A DNA stretch of 64,000 bases from Mesorhizobium sp. M1B.F.Ca.ET.045.04.1.1 (GTDB lineage Bacteria; Pseudomonadota; Alphaproteobacteria; Rhizobiales; Rhizobiaceae). Position numbers and translations under genes: made by a program. The notes below the pieces were generated by a model. That model was given only the letters and a program-made list of their open reading frames with translations. It did not search any database and was not told where the DNA came from. The stretch's first letter is position 1. Every line of letters starts with the position of its first letter. Where the stretch lies: contig NZ_CP034448.1 of assembly GCF_003952465.1 (NCBI RefSeq), positions 1,364,001 through 1,428,000 of the forward strand. The letters are read 5' to 3'. Below are positions 28,899 through 36,762 of the stretch, piece by piece.

Positions 28899-30062
28899 AT
28901 GACTTTGGACACCAAGATGGAACTGCGTATGGGGTCCCCGGCTCCTGCGCTGAAAGTGGAGAACTGGCTGCGTGGCGAGCCCCTCACGAGCCTTCGGCCC
29001 GGCAAGGTCTACCTCGTTGAATTTTGGGCGACTTGGTGCCGACCATGTGTCCACGCCATGCCCCATTTGATCGAACTGCAGGAGAAATATAAAGACAGCG
29101 GATTTGAGATTATCGGAGTCGCAGCTTGCGAAAAGGCTGCAACCGCGGACGAAGCGCGGACCAACGTGGATGCCTGGCTGACCGAGAAGTTCCCGAATCT
29201 GAATTATCGGACAGCGTTCGATTGCACTGGCGAAATGAAAAAGCTCTGGCTGGAACCCAGCTCTTCGTTCGGGATTCCCACCTCGTTCGTGGTCGACCGC
29301 GACGGCCACATCGCTTATATCGGCCACCCGGCACCTCTCGATGACGTTTTGCCGAAAGTCCTTAACAGCAGCTGGCGCAGCAGCTATGAAGCGAAAGCCG
29401 TCGATGCAAAGCGAATCTCGCGTGTGCGCGAATCGTCGCTGAGTCAGCCGATATACGCCAAACTTGGGCCGGCGATGCAGGACGAGGATTGGGCAGCGGC
29501 ACTATTGGCCATCGAAGAAGGCCTCGCCGTGATGCCAGACTCTTTTGATTTTCGGCGGGTTCATGCGGATATTCTGCTTCACAAGCTGCGCGACATCAAA
29601 ACCGGCTTGCCGCTTATGCGCGAATTGGTCGAGGACGCGATCAACAAAAAGTTCGAAGCGATGTCTTGGGTGGTGATGGCGCTGAACCAACTCTTCCATC
29701 CCACGATCGACAACTCCCATCTTCCGCATGATGATCGCTTTGCGATGGGCAAGGAGCTCTCCGAACAGATCCTGGAACTTAATCCTCCGCAAGGCGATGG
29801 AGACTTTAAATTCGGGTGTTACTTTCCGGTCGCTCAGTATTATTACGAGAGCGGCAACAAGGACCGGGCGATCGAGTTGATCGAGGTGGCAATCAAATCG
29901 CTGGACCATTCGGAGCCAGTGCCGGACCAAACCAAACAGCGCTACCTCACCTCGTTGCTCCAAGCCCTGGCCAACTACACGGGTGAGCCTGCCTGTCACG
30001 CGGGTCTCTGTGTGGCTCCGCAAAACAAGACTTCCGAAACTCAAAACGCTGTCACTTCCTGA
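28899..30062 (+). CDS. Thioredoxin/TlpA-like domain fused to a TPR-like region, copy A
   Basis: 387 residues from the ATG at 28899 (GGTGTGGA upstream). Residues ~10-160 form a TlpA/ResA-like thioredoxin fold with the redox motif WATWCRPCV near 50 and the cis-proline segment GIPTSFVVDRDG near 130. The rest is helical with TPR-like repeats (AALLAIEEGLAVMPDSFDF, VAQYYYESGNKDRAIELIEVA). No signal peptide or membrane segment is seen, so it is probably cytosolic, unlike most TlpA proteins. The gene opens the block that continues with DUF269, DUF683 and fdxB, which suggests a redox or chaperone role for nitrogenase maturation; this is inference. Copy B has CGPC instead of CRPC. Confidence 0.88.
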   Translation: MTLDTKMELRMGSPAPALKVENWLRGEPLTSLRPGKVYLVEFWATWCRPCVHAMPHLIELQEKYKDSGFEIIGVAACEKAATADEARTNVDAWLTEKFPNLNYRTAFDCTGEMKKLWLEPSSSFGIPTSFVVDRDGHIAYIGHPAPLDDVLPKVLNSSWRSSYEAKAVDAKRISRVRESSLSQPIYAKLGPAMQDEDWAAALLAIEEGLAVMPDSFDFRRVHADILLHKLRDIKTGLPLMRELVEDAINKKFEAMSWVVMALNQLFHPTIDNSHLPHDDRFAMGKELSEQILELNPPQGDGDFKFGCYFPVAQYYYESGNKDRAIELIEVAIKSLDHSEPVPDQTKQRYLTSLLQALANYTGEPACHAGLCVAPQNKTSETQNAVTS

Positions 30063-30224
30063 GCAAGGATCGCGAAGGGCATGACAATTGGAATTGGCAA
30101 ATCCGCCCGCCCAGGCGCACTTCGCAGCAATAACGTCGATGCCGCAAAAGTGCGCGGCTTGCGGCAGGTGGAATTTCCATTGCGTTTACCTCGGGTCGAA
30201 CCGCGGCGCAGGCGTTCGCGCCGC

Positions 30225-30374
30225 GGTGAAAGGTCTCGCATTGGTGGACGTGCTCGAGGTCGGCCACGGGACACTGTTGCGTGGGATCGGCTCGCCCAAG
30301 CCATTCCCCGCCCACGCAAGCGCCCGAACCACACATCGCAGAAAAAGAGATCGTCCTTCAAGAGGAGTACTGAA
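30225..30374 (+). pseudogene. Possible nifX 3' relic, copy A
   Basis: The stretch before DUF269 ends AAAAAGAGATCGTCCTTC...GAGTACTGA, similar to the last ~50 bp of nifX (AAAAGAAACCGTCCTTC...GAGGACTGA). The position also matches, since nifX precedes DUF269 in the main operon. Similarity is limited and the frame is broken. Confidence 0.4.
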
Positions 30375-30375
30375 A

Positions 30376-30819
30376 TTGGGGAAAAGCGAAATTCCTCATG
30401 AACCGGTTGGCCCTGCTGTCCACGGGGACGACGAGGCCCTTGCTTCCCCGTTCGTCAAATGCCTCCTGCGGCTCATTCGTACTCAGGATTCCTTCGGCTT
30501 ATGGGAAGGCCATTCGGATGCCGAGCTGCTGGCCGAGTTCATCATCACCAAGCAACAGCAACGTGCGGTACCCTTTGGCGGCGATCCCGATCCTGACGCG
30601 CTGTGGAGGCTCGACATGTTTTACACCGCCGTAGCGCTTGCGATCGAGGAGCGCTCCGGCGTGTCGACGTCGCCGACAATAGAAATGAAACCCGTGGGGG
30701 CTTCCGGCGGTTGGGCGTTCTGTCGAGACGTCCACCGGTTCGGCTTCGAGACTTTCCGCAAACTTGCTGAGGCCGGTACGAAACTGGTCGACGATGCGAC
30801 TGCAGCCATTGAAGCCTAG
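30376..30819 (+). CDS. NifX-associated DUF269 protein (copy 2 of 3)
   Basis: 147 residues from a TTG start behind AGAGGAG. It has ASPFVKCLLRLIRTQDSFGLWE, DPDPDALWRLDMFYTAVALAIEE and [15 protein letters not shown]. It is almost identical to the protein at 34982 except for the N-terminal ~15 residues and one G/S change, and more distant from the one at 23862. The frame is intact although the downstream genes of this block are broken, so it may still be made. Confidence 0.85.
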   Translation: MGKSEIPHEPVGPAVHGDDEALASPFVKCLLRLIRTQDSFGLWEGHSDAELLAEFIITKQQQRAVPFGGDPDPDALWRLDMFYTAVALAIEERSGVSTSPTIEMKPVGASGGWAFCRDVHRFGFETFRKLAEAGTKLVDDATAAIEA

Positions 30820-30864
30820 CCCGAGATGGAGCGCATCAAGAAACCATTGTTCCAGGAAGGATCT

Positions 30865-31068
30865 ATGTCAGACCTAAATAGGATGAGGAAAAAAGTCTGA
30901 AAGCTCCAGTTGCGTGCAGCTATTGCCAAGATGGCATTGCAGGACCTCGTCGAGGGTCTGCCGGGCAAGTGGGCCGACATACAGGAAGTCGCCGAGAAAA
31001 CCCAAGCCGTTTATGCCGAGTTGGATGTTGCCAAGAGAGAACTCGCTTCAATGAAGAATTTAGGATGA
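30865..31068 (+). pseudogene. DUF683 gene, copy A, interrupted by a stop codon
   Basis: It matches the 67-codon gene at 35466 almost base for base. The CGA arginine codon 12 is TGA here (30898-30900), leaving an 11-residue peptide. The rest of the frame to 31068 is intact. Confidence 0.9.
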
Positions 31069-31379
31069 TGCGCACATTCACCACCCGTGACGGCTCCATT
31101 TGGATGCCGCCGTACCTGACCTCCATCGATAGCAAATCTGCATCGGCTGCTGCCGTTGTTTCAAGGTCTGCTCGCGCGATGTCATGCATCTTCACGGCGT
31201 TGATGATGCGGGTGAAATCCTCGCCCCTGCGATGACGAGGCGACGATTTCGACGGCAAGCTCAATCGCATGATCATGGTTGTCGATGATGCCGGCCGCTG
31301 CATAGGCTGCGGAGCCTGCGGCCGCGTCTGCCCCAAGAACTGCCAGACGCATGTTGCGGCCGACGAGCTCGCAACATGA
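31065..31379 (+). pseudogene. fdxB, copy A, frameshifted
   Basis: The 5' end reads MMRTFTTRDGSIWM and is followed by a net one-base loss near 31135 compared with copy B (agcaagacctgc became agcaaatctgc). The first cysteine cluster is thus out of frame. Further single-base losses are at about 31226 and 31241. The second cluster (CIGCGACGRVCPKNC) survives as sequence only. Confidence 0.9.
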
Positions 31380-31650
31380 TCTGGCGAAAACCAGGGGAGC
31401 GGCGTGCACTTCATCTTTTTGTCGGCTCGTGGGGCTGGTCCTGTGCAGCAATGCGTCGATGGTTTACTTCGCTTTGGATTCGCTCCGTGTGGCAGTCGTC
31501 ACGACGCTGGCCTGTTCGCTGCTGCTTCAGGCCGGCTACTTCGGCCGCGTGCTCTTTCTGATCTGGCAGTCCTCTAGCCGCGCTCGTGGAACTCGCCACA
31601 GGGGCCAGCATGCCGATGGTTACAGGAAAGCTCGGGTACCAGTCGTCTGA
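31351..31650 (+). CDS. SyrA/ExoX-like small membrane protein, copy A (N-terminus altered)
   Basis: The part from LVGLVLCSNASMVYF to GYFGRVLFLIWQSS has the two hydrophobic segments and the GYF...VLFLIW ending of SyrA-like proteins, which affect exopolysaccharide production in rhizobia. A one-base loss near 31405 relative to copy B shifts the start into a different frame, so the 5' end used here (ATG 31351) gives an unrelated N-terminus. Its C-terminus is the complete one, unlike copy B. Function of this copy is uncertain. Confidence 0.5.
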   Translation: MLRPTSSQHDLAKTRGAACTSSFCRLVGLVLCSNASMVYFALDSLRVAVVTTLACSLLLQAGYFGRVLFLIWQSSSRARGTRHRGQHADGYRKARVPVV

Positions 31651-31886
31651 CTCTGATCAACTGCGGAATGCAATTTTCAGCTGTGTCCCGGCTTGGTCGA
31701 ATGCCCAGCATGTGCTGCTGCTTTGATGCGCGGATGACAGGATCAGTGCTCAGACCCACACCAATTTTGGTCACCCTCTGATGACTGAGCTGATCGTATA
31801 GGGAATCTGTGTTCGGCTAACACGCGACCATACCCCTGGGCTGACCGGTGCGTAGCAGGTTCAGGTACTTTTTTGCTGGAGATAGC

Positions 31887-32900
31887 ATGCTGGAAAAATT
31901 CGAACGTTATCCGCTCACCTTTGGACCCACGCCGATCGAGAGGCTCGACCGCCTCGGCAAGCATCTGGGCGACAAGGTGGAAATCTACGTCAAACGCGAG
32001 GACTGCAACTCCGGTCTCGCGTTCGGCGGAAACAAGCTGCGCAAGCTCGAATACATTGTGCCCGACGCGATCGCGTCAGATGCCGATACGCTCGTCACAA
32101 TCGGTGGCGTGCAGTCCAACCATACGCGCATGGTCGCTGCGGTCGCCGCCAAGATCGGCATGAAATGCCTCCTGGTCCAGGAGAGCTGGGTCCCACATGA
32201 TGATGCTGTCTACGACCGGGTCGGCAATATCCTCTTGAGCCGCATCATGGGGGCAGAGGTGCGCCTGGTTGACGAGGGCTTTGACATCGGCATCCGCCGC
32301 AGCTGGGAAAAGGCACTTTATGAAGTCAAGGCAAGGGGCGGCAGGCCATATGCGATACCTGCCGGCGCCTCTGTCCACAAATACGGCGGCCTGGGCTATG
32401 TGGGGTTCGCTGAGGAGGTGCGTGCCCAGGAAGAGCAGCTTGGGTTTGCCTTCGACTATATCGTCGTCTGTACGGTGACTGGTTCAACCCACGGCGGCAT
32501 GCTCGTCGGGTTCGCCAAGGATGGTCGACAGCGCAACGTGATCGGTATCGATGCCTCCGCCATGCCCGCCAAGACCAAGGCGCAGGTGCTTGGCATCGCC
32601 CAAAATACAGCGAAGCTCGTCCACCTCGGAGCGGAAATTGTCGAGGCAGACGTGGTGTTGTTCATGGACTACGCGTACCCGGGTTATGGCGTTCCATCGG
32701 AGGAAACCAAAGAGGCAATCCGTTTGTGCGCGCGGCTCGAGGGCATGATTACGGACCCCGTTTACGAGGGCAAATCGATGCAAGGGATGATCGACCTCGT
32801 CCAGAGGGGCTTCTTTCCACAGGGATCGAGGGTCCTCTACGCACATCTAGGCGGCGCACCGGCGATCAACGGGTACGGCTACACCTTTCGCAACGGCTGA
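31887..32900 (+). CDS. acdS: 1-aminocyclopropane-1-carboxylate (ACC) deaminase
   Basis: 337 residues from the ATG at 31887 with GGAGATAG upstream. It is a fold-type II PLP enzyme: the PLP lysine is in [11 protein letters not shown] near 52, followed by [15 protein letters not shown] near 75 and the phosphate-binding region [13 protein letters not shown] near 200. It cleaves the ethylene precursor ACC to ammonia and 2-oxobutyrate, lowering plant ethylene. In M. loti acdS lies on the symbiosis island and is expressed in bacteroids under NifA control. Here the upstream AGGTACTTTTTTGC has a GG-N9-GC spacing, one short of consensus, so I do not call a promoter. A broken 3' fragment recurs near 40505. 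Confidence 0.96.
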   Translation: MLEKFERYPLTFGPTPIERLDRLGKHLGDKVEIYVKREDCNSGLAFGGNKLRKLEYIVPDAIASDADTLVTIGGVQSNHTRMVAAVAAKIGMKCLLVQESWVPHDDAVYDRVGNILLSRIMGAEVRLVDEGFDIGIRRSWEKALYEVKARGGRPYAIPAGASVHKYGGLGYVGFAEEVRAQEEQLGFAFDYIVVCTVTGSTHGGMLVGFAKDGRQRNVIGIDASAMPAKTKAQVLGIAQNTAKLVHLGAEIVEADVVLFMDYAYPGYGVPSEETKEAIRLCARLEGMITDPVYEGKSMQGMIDLVQRGFFPQGSRVLYAHLGGAPAINGYGYTFRNG

Positions 32901-33260
32901 CGTTCGGCAGTCTGCGATTCCGCGGTCGCGCTCGAACGTGGGTAGGTAGCGTCGTTCGAGCGCTTGGCTGGAGAAGTGGAGGCAGCGACGGGCATCCACT
33001 AATTGGTACCATTACGTGCTGTCGGTGCTCAACGCCACGCGCATTGAGCGCATGCCGCCGTTGGCAACCGCGAGGCGAATTTTGACTCCGGGGCAAGAAT
33101 CCACACGCGGCGGTGGCGGCACGAGGACCAAGCCGGCGAGTTCGCGCTTTCGAACTGGCGCCAAACTGCCACTGCTCGAGGACCGAGGCCAGTCTAATCA
33201 CAGGCGAGCCGTCCAAGCTCTCAAGAGTGATAGGGCGAAACCCGACAGCGGCAGAAGACA

Positions 33261-33359
33261 TGTCGGGTTCACGACAATCGGCCGCATTTGGCCTCGTGGA
33301 GAATTTCAAAGCATTTCCCGCCGCTTACCGGAGCTGAGGGAATTGGCACCTCCGTTGCA
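33261..33359 (+). promoter_or_regulatory. NifA/sigma-54 promoter of block B
   Basis: TGT-N10-ACA at 33261-33276 is followed 67 bp later by TGGCACCTCCGTTGCA at 33344-33359, a very good sigma-54 match. It drives the thioredoxin-TPR, DUF269, DUF683, fdxB group. Confidence 0.85.
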
Positions 33360-33481
33360 GCTTGATGTGCGGCAACACGGTGAGAGCTTCGCTGAAGCAA
33401 GCCAGAGGGAGCGATGCCCTCGAGACCGTGTCCGATTTTGACTGGAAAATATTCCGCGACAAAAGAGACGAAAGGTGTGGA

Positions 33482-34657
33482 ATGACTTTGGACACCAAGA
33501 TGGAACTGCGTATGGGGTCCCCGGCTCCTGCGATCAAAGTGGAGAACTGGCTGCGTGGCGAGCCCCTCACGAACTTTCGGCCCGGCAAGGTCTACCTCGT
33601 TGAGTTTTGGGCGACTTGGTGCGGACCATGTGTCGACGCCATGCCCCATTTGATCGAACTGCAGGAGAAATATGAAGGCAGCGGATTTGAGGCGGTCGGA
33701 GTTGCCGCCTGCGAACAGGGTCCTACCGCAGACGAGGCGCGGACCAACGTGGATGCCTGGCTGACCGAGGAGTTCCCGAATCTGAATTATCGTATCGGGT
33801 TCGATTACATTGGCGAAATGAACAAGCTCTGGATGGATCCCAGCTCTTCGATTGGGATTCCCACCTCGTTCGTGGTCGACCGCGACGGCCACATCGCTTT
33901 TATCGGCCACCCGGCGGAACTCGATGACGTTTTGCCGAAAGTCCTTAACGGCAGCTGGCGCAGCAGCTATGAAGCGAAAGCCGCCGATGCAAAGCGCATC
34001 GCGCATAACCAACTTGCAGCGCGCGAAATGTCGCTTACCGGGCCGATATACGCCAAACTTGAGCCGGCGATGCAGGCCGAGAATTGGACGGCGGCGCTCT
34101 TGGCCATCGAAGAAGGCCTCGCCTTGATGCCAGACTCTTGTGAGTTCCGGCAGATTCATGCGGATCTTCTGCTTCACAAGCTGCGCGACATCAAGACCGG
34201 CATGCCGGTCATGCGAGAATTGGTCGAGGACGCGATCGACAAAACGTCCGACGCGGTGTCGTGGATGGCCTTGGCCCTCAACCAACTCTTCGATCCCACG
34301 ATGGACAATTCCCATCTTCCGCGCGCGGAGCGCTTTGCGATGGGCAACGAGCTCTCGGAACAGATACTGGCACTCAATCCCCCGAACGGCGATGGCCCGT
34401 TTAAGTACCTCCGGTACCTCCCGGTAGCTCAGTATTATTACGAGAGCGGCAACAAAGATCGCGCAATCGAGTTGATCGAGGTGGCACTGAAATCGGTGGA
34501 CCGGCTGGGGCCAATTCCGGACCACACCAAACAGTACTATCTTACCCCATTGCTCGAAGCACTGGCCAACTACACGGGTGAGCCTGCCTGTCACGCGGAT
34601 CTTTGTGTGGCTCCGCAAAAGAAGGCACCCGAAACTCAAAACGCAGTCACTTCCTGA
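33482..34657 (+). CDS. Thioredoxin/TlpA-like domain fused to a TPR-like region, copy B
   Basis: 391 residues, same architecture as the protein at 28899: thioredoxin fold with WATWCGPCV (the classical CGPC active site), GIPTSFVVDRDG, then TPR-like helices up to the C-terminal ACHADLCVAPQKK. The cysteines ACHADLC near the end are shared by both copies. No export signal. With a full NifA/sigma-54 promoter and intact downstream genes this is probably the active copy. A role in thiol or Fe-S handling for nitrogenase maturation is inferred from context only. Confidence 0.9.
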   Translation: MTLDTKMELRMGSPAPAIKVENWLRGEPLTNFRPGKVYLVEFWATWCGPCVDAMPHLIELQEKYEGSGFEAVGVAACEQGPTADEARTNVDAWLTEEFPNLNYRIGFDYIGEMNKLWMDPSSSIGIPTSFVVDRDGHIAFIGHPAELDDVLPKVLNGSWRSSYEAKAADAKRIAHNQLAAREMSLTGPIYAKLEPAMQAENWTAALLAIEEGLALMPDSCEFRQIHADLLLHKLRDIKTGMPVMRELVEDAIDKTSDAVSWMALALNQLFDPTMDNSHLPRAERFAMGNELSEQILALNPPNGDGPFKYLRYLPVAQYYYESGNKDRAIELIEVALKSVDRLGPIPDHTKQYYLTPLLEALANYTGEPACHADLCVAPQKKAPETQNAVTS

Positions 34658-34824
34658 GCAAGAATCGCGAAGGGACTGACAATTGGAATTGAACACTGGC
34701 CAATCCGCCCATCGAGGCTCTCTTCGCAGCAAGTATGTCGATGCAGCAGGGCGGCGGCTTGCGGCAGGTTGGATTTCAATTGCGTTGACCACCGGTCGGA
34801 TCGCGGCGCAGACAATGTGCGCCG

Positions 34825-34979
34825 CGAATTCGCGCCGCAGGTCTCGCACTCGTGGACATGTCGAGGTCGGCCACGGGGCACTCTTGGGGTTGGCCCGCCC
34901 AAGCCATTCGTCGGCCACGCAAGCCGACCCGGAGTGGGCATCGCAGGAAAAGGAAATCGTACCTCGAAGACGAAGACTG
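34825..34979 (+). pseudogene. Possible nifX 3' relic, copy B
   Basis: It ends GGGCATCGCAGGAAAAGG... and TACCTCGAAGACGAAGACTGA is close to the nifX ending TTCGAGGACGAGGACTGA. It occupies the nifX position before DUF269. Frames are disrupted. Confidence 0.4.
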
Positions 34980-34981
34980 AA

Positions 34982-35419
34982 ATGACGAACAACGAAATTC
35001 CTCCGGTTGGCCCTGCTGTCCACAAGGACGACGAGGCCCTTGCTTCCCCGTTCGTCAAATGCCTCCTGCGGCTCATTCGTACTCAGGATTCCTTCGGCTT
35101 ATGGGAAGGCCATTCGGATGCCGAGCTGCTGGCCGAGTTCATCATCACCAAGCAACAGCAACGTGCGGTACCCTTTGGCGGCGATCCCGATCCTGACGCG
35201 CTGTGGAGGCTCGACATGTTTTACACCGCCGTAGCGCTTGCGATCGAGGAGCGCTCCGGCGTGTCGACGTCGCCGACAATAGAAATGAAACCCGTGGGGG
35301 CTTCCAGCGGTTGGGCGTTCTGTCGAGACGTCCACCGGTTCGGCTTCGAGACTTTCCGCAAACTTGCTGAGGCCGGTACGAAACTGGTCGACGATGCGAC
35401 TGCAGCCATTGAAGCCTAG
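34982..35419 (+). CDS. NifX-associated DUF269 protein (copy 3 of 3)
   Basis: 145 residues with ASPFVKCLLRLIRTQDSFGLWE, DPDPDALWRLDMFYTAVALAIEE and [24 protein letters not shown]. It lies in the intact block between the thioredoxin-TPR gene and DUF683-fdxB, the order DUF269-DUF683-fdxB being common in nif clusters. Nearly identical to copy 2. Confidence 0.9.
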   Translation: MTNNEIPPVGPAVHKDDEALASPFVKCLLRLIRTQDSFGLWEGHSDAELLAEFIITKQQQRAVPFGGDPDPDALWRLDMFYTAVALAIEERSGVSTSPTIEMKPVGASSGWAFCRDVHRFGFETFRKLAEAGTKLVDDATAAIEA

Positions 35420-35465
35420 CCCGAGATGGAGCGCATCAACAAAACCATTGTTCCAGGAAGGATCT

Positions 35466-35669
35466 ATGTCAGACCTAGATAAGATGAGGAAGAAAGTCCG
35501 AAAGCTCCAGTTGCGTGCAGCTATTGCCAAGATGGCATTGCAGGACCTTGTCGAGGGTCTGCCGGGCAAGTGGGCCGACATACAGGAAGTCGCCGAGAAA
35601 ACCCAAGCCGTTTATGCCGAGTTGGATGTTGCCAAGAGAGAACTCGCTTCAATGAAGAATTTAGGATGA
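35466..35669 (+). CDS. DUF683 (CCE_0567-like) small nif protein
   Basis: 67 residues, helical, with MRKKVRKLQLRAAIAKMALQ and DLVEGLP. Small proteins of this family sit between DUF269 and fdxB genes in many diazotrophs and are of unknown function. AGGAAGG precedes the ATG. The stop overlaps the fdxB start, implying coupling. Confidence 0.9.
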   Translation: MSDLDKMRKKVRKLQLRAAIAKMALQDLVEGLPGKWADIQEVAEKTQAVYAELDVAKRELASMKNLG

Positions 35670-35983
35670 TGCGCACATTCACCACCCGTGACGGCTCCAT
35701 TTGGATGCCGTCGTACCTGACCTCCATCGATAGCAAGACCTGCATCGGCTGCTGCCGTTGTTTCAAGGTCTGCTCGCGCGATGTCATGCATCTTCACGGC
35801 GTTGATGATGCGGGTGAAATCCTCGGCCCCTGCGATGACGAGGACGACGATTTCGACGGCAAGCTCAATCGCATGATCATGGTTGTCGATGATGCCGGCC
35901 GCTGCATCGGCTGCGGAGCCTGCGGCCGCGTCTGCCCCAAGAACTGCCAGACGCATGTTGCGGCCGACGAGCTCGCAACATGA
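35666..35983 (+). CDS. fdxB: Nif-specific ferredoxin III (FdxB), 2x[4Fe-4S]
   Basis: 105 residues with two cluster motifs: CIGCCRCFKVC near residue 26 and CIGCGACGRVCPKNC near 80, separated by an acidic insert (CDDEDDDFDG), as in FdxB. It may donate electrons to nitrogenase or to cofactor assembly. ATGA overlap with DUF683 at the start and with the SyrA-like frame at the end. This is the only intact fdxB seen in the window. Confidence 0.95.
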   Translation: MMRTFTTRDGSIWMPSYLTSIDSKTCIGCCRCFKVCSRDVMHLHGVDDAGEILGPCDDEDDDFDGKLNRMIMVVDDAGRCIGCGACGRVCPKNCQTHVAADELAT

Positions 35984-36186
35984 TCTGGCGAAAACCAGGA
36001 GAACGGCGTTGCACTTCATCTTTTTGTCGGCTCGTGGGGCTGGTCCTGTGCAGCAATGCGTCGATGGTTTACTTCGCTTTGGATTCGCTCCGTGTGGCAG
36101 TCGTCACGACGCTGGCCTGTTCGCTGCTGCTTCAGGCCGACTACTTCGGCTGCGTGCTCTTTTTCGCGGACGTCGATGATCTGTAG
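35980..36186 (+). CDS. SyrA/ExoX-like small membrane protein, copy B (C-terminus replaced)
   Basis: 68 residues. It starts at an ATG overlapping the fdxB stop and contains LVGLVLCSNASMVYF and VAVVTTLACSLLLQADYFG, two likely membrane segments. Homology with copy A stops near 36161, and the usual VLFLIW tail is replaced by FADVDDL. SyrA-type proteins influence exopolysaccharide synthesis; whether this truncated form works is unknown. Confidence 0.6.
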   Translation: MIWRKPGERRCTSSFCRLVGLVLCSNASMVYFALDSLRVAVVTTLACSLLLQADYFGCVLFFADVDDL

Positions 36187-36234
36187 AACTGTTCATTCGC
36201 TCCGCAGAGGGCCGGCGAATCCAATCTCTTCCTA

Positions 36235-36345
36235 AGCCCGTTGGCCGTAATCGAAAGACACGAGGCCGGCGAGTTCGTGCTCAGCTGCCACAGTGCTAGC
36301 AAGGGAACGGAATCCAATCCCGGAGCAGATGGCGAGAGTTGAGCG
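36235..36345 (-). pseudogene. Degenerate copy of the queC 5' end
   Basis: Minus-strand translation gives TLAICSG, then VAAEHELAGLVSFDYGQR, matching the start of QueC (TLAVCSG...VAAEHELTGLLSFDYGQR). The pyrophosphatase loop is damaged by a frameshift and the gene ends after about 37 codons. Confidence 0.8.
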
Positions 36346-36762
36346 AAGACTGCGGTCGGAGCTCCTGCGCTTCCGGGTCTCCAAGGGGACGACTGTGCGA
36401 ACCGAAGGGACTTTGAAGCGTTGACGTGGCCGGCGTGCGGTAGGTTGGGCCAGCGACAGGGCTCCCAGCCGGCCTGTGCTGACTTCGCTTCCTTTGGCGA
36501 AATGTGGGTAACGGCGAGGGCCGCACTCTTCCCGGGCCGTCGACATTCCCGCCCTTTTGGTGCGTGCGCCGTTAGGCGCGACAATTCGGTGCCCGCGTGT
36601 AACTGCGCGCATTCGCCGAAGCTTAGACGTGGTGCATTCCCGCTCGCCCGTTTGGCGGACAGTTCCGGCCGTGCTTGTTTTGCCGGCCTAACGCCCGCCG
36701 CTCGTCACTGCCACACCCCTCTCCGGCAACGGCTCGGCGCATCGCGCAAGCCGGTTTAGCGA
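36346..36762. other. Gene-free stretch
   Basis: No motif-bearing frame was recognised on either strand between the queC relic and the ABC transporter. Confidence 0.5.

Larger units (their letters stand above)
28425..31560 (+). repeat. Duplicated block, copy A (decaying)
   Basis: About 3.1 kb that is homologous to 33010-36160 in the same orientation, with acdS between them. It holds a sigma-54 promoter, thioredoxin-TPR gene, nifX relic, DUF269, DUF683 with a stop, frameshifted fdxB and a SyrA-like frame. Much of the DUF269-to-SyrA part is nearly identical to copy B; the region upstream of 28785 is more diverged. Confidence 0.93.
33010..36160 (+). repeat. Duplicated block, copy B (mostly intact)
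   Basis: Homologous to 28425-31560. It has the activator site and promoter, thioredoxin-TPR gene, nifX relic, DUF269, DUF683, fdxB and the start of a SyrA-like gene. The right edge of homology falls near 36161 inside the SyrA-like frame. Confidence 0.93.

Noticed and set aside
31864-31877. Sigma-54-like AGGTACTTTTTTGC before acdS
   Set aside because: The GG to GC spacing is 9 rather than 10 bp and no activator site was found, although NifA control of acdS is known in M. loti.
33269-35023. 584-codon open frame on the minus strand opposite the thioredoxin-TPR gene
   Set aside because: It is antisense to a gene with clear motifs and a promoter; the translation has no family features.
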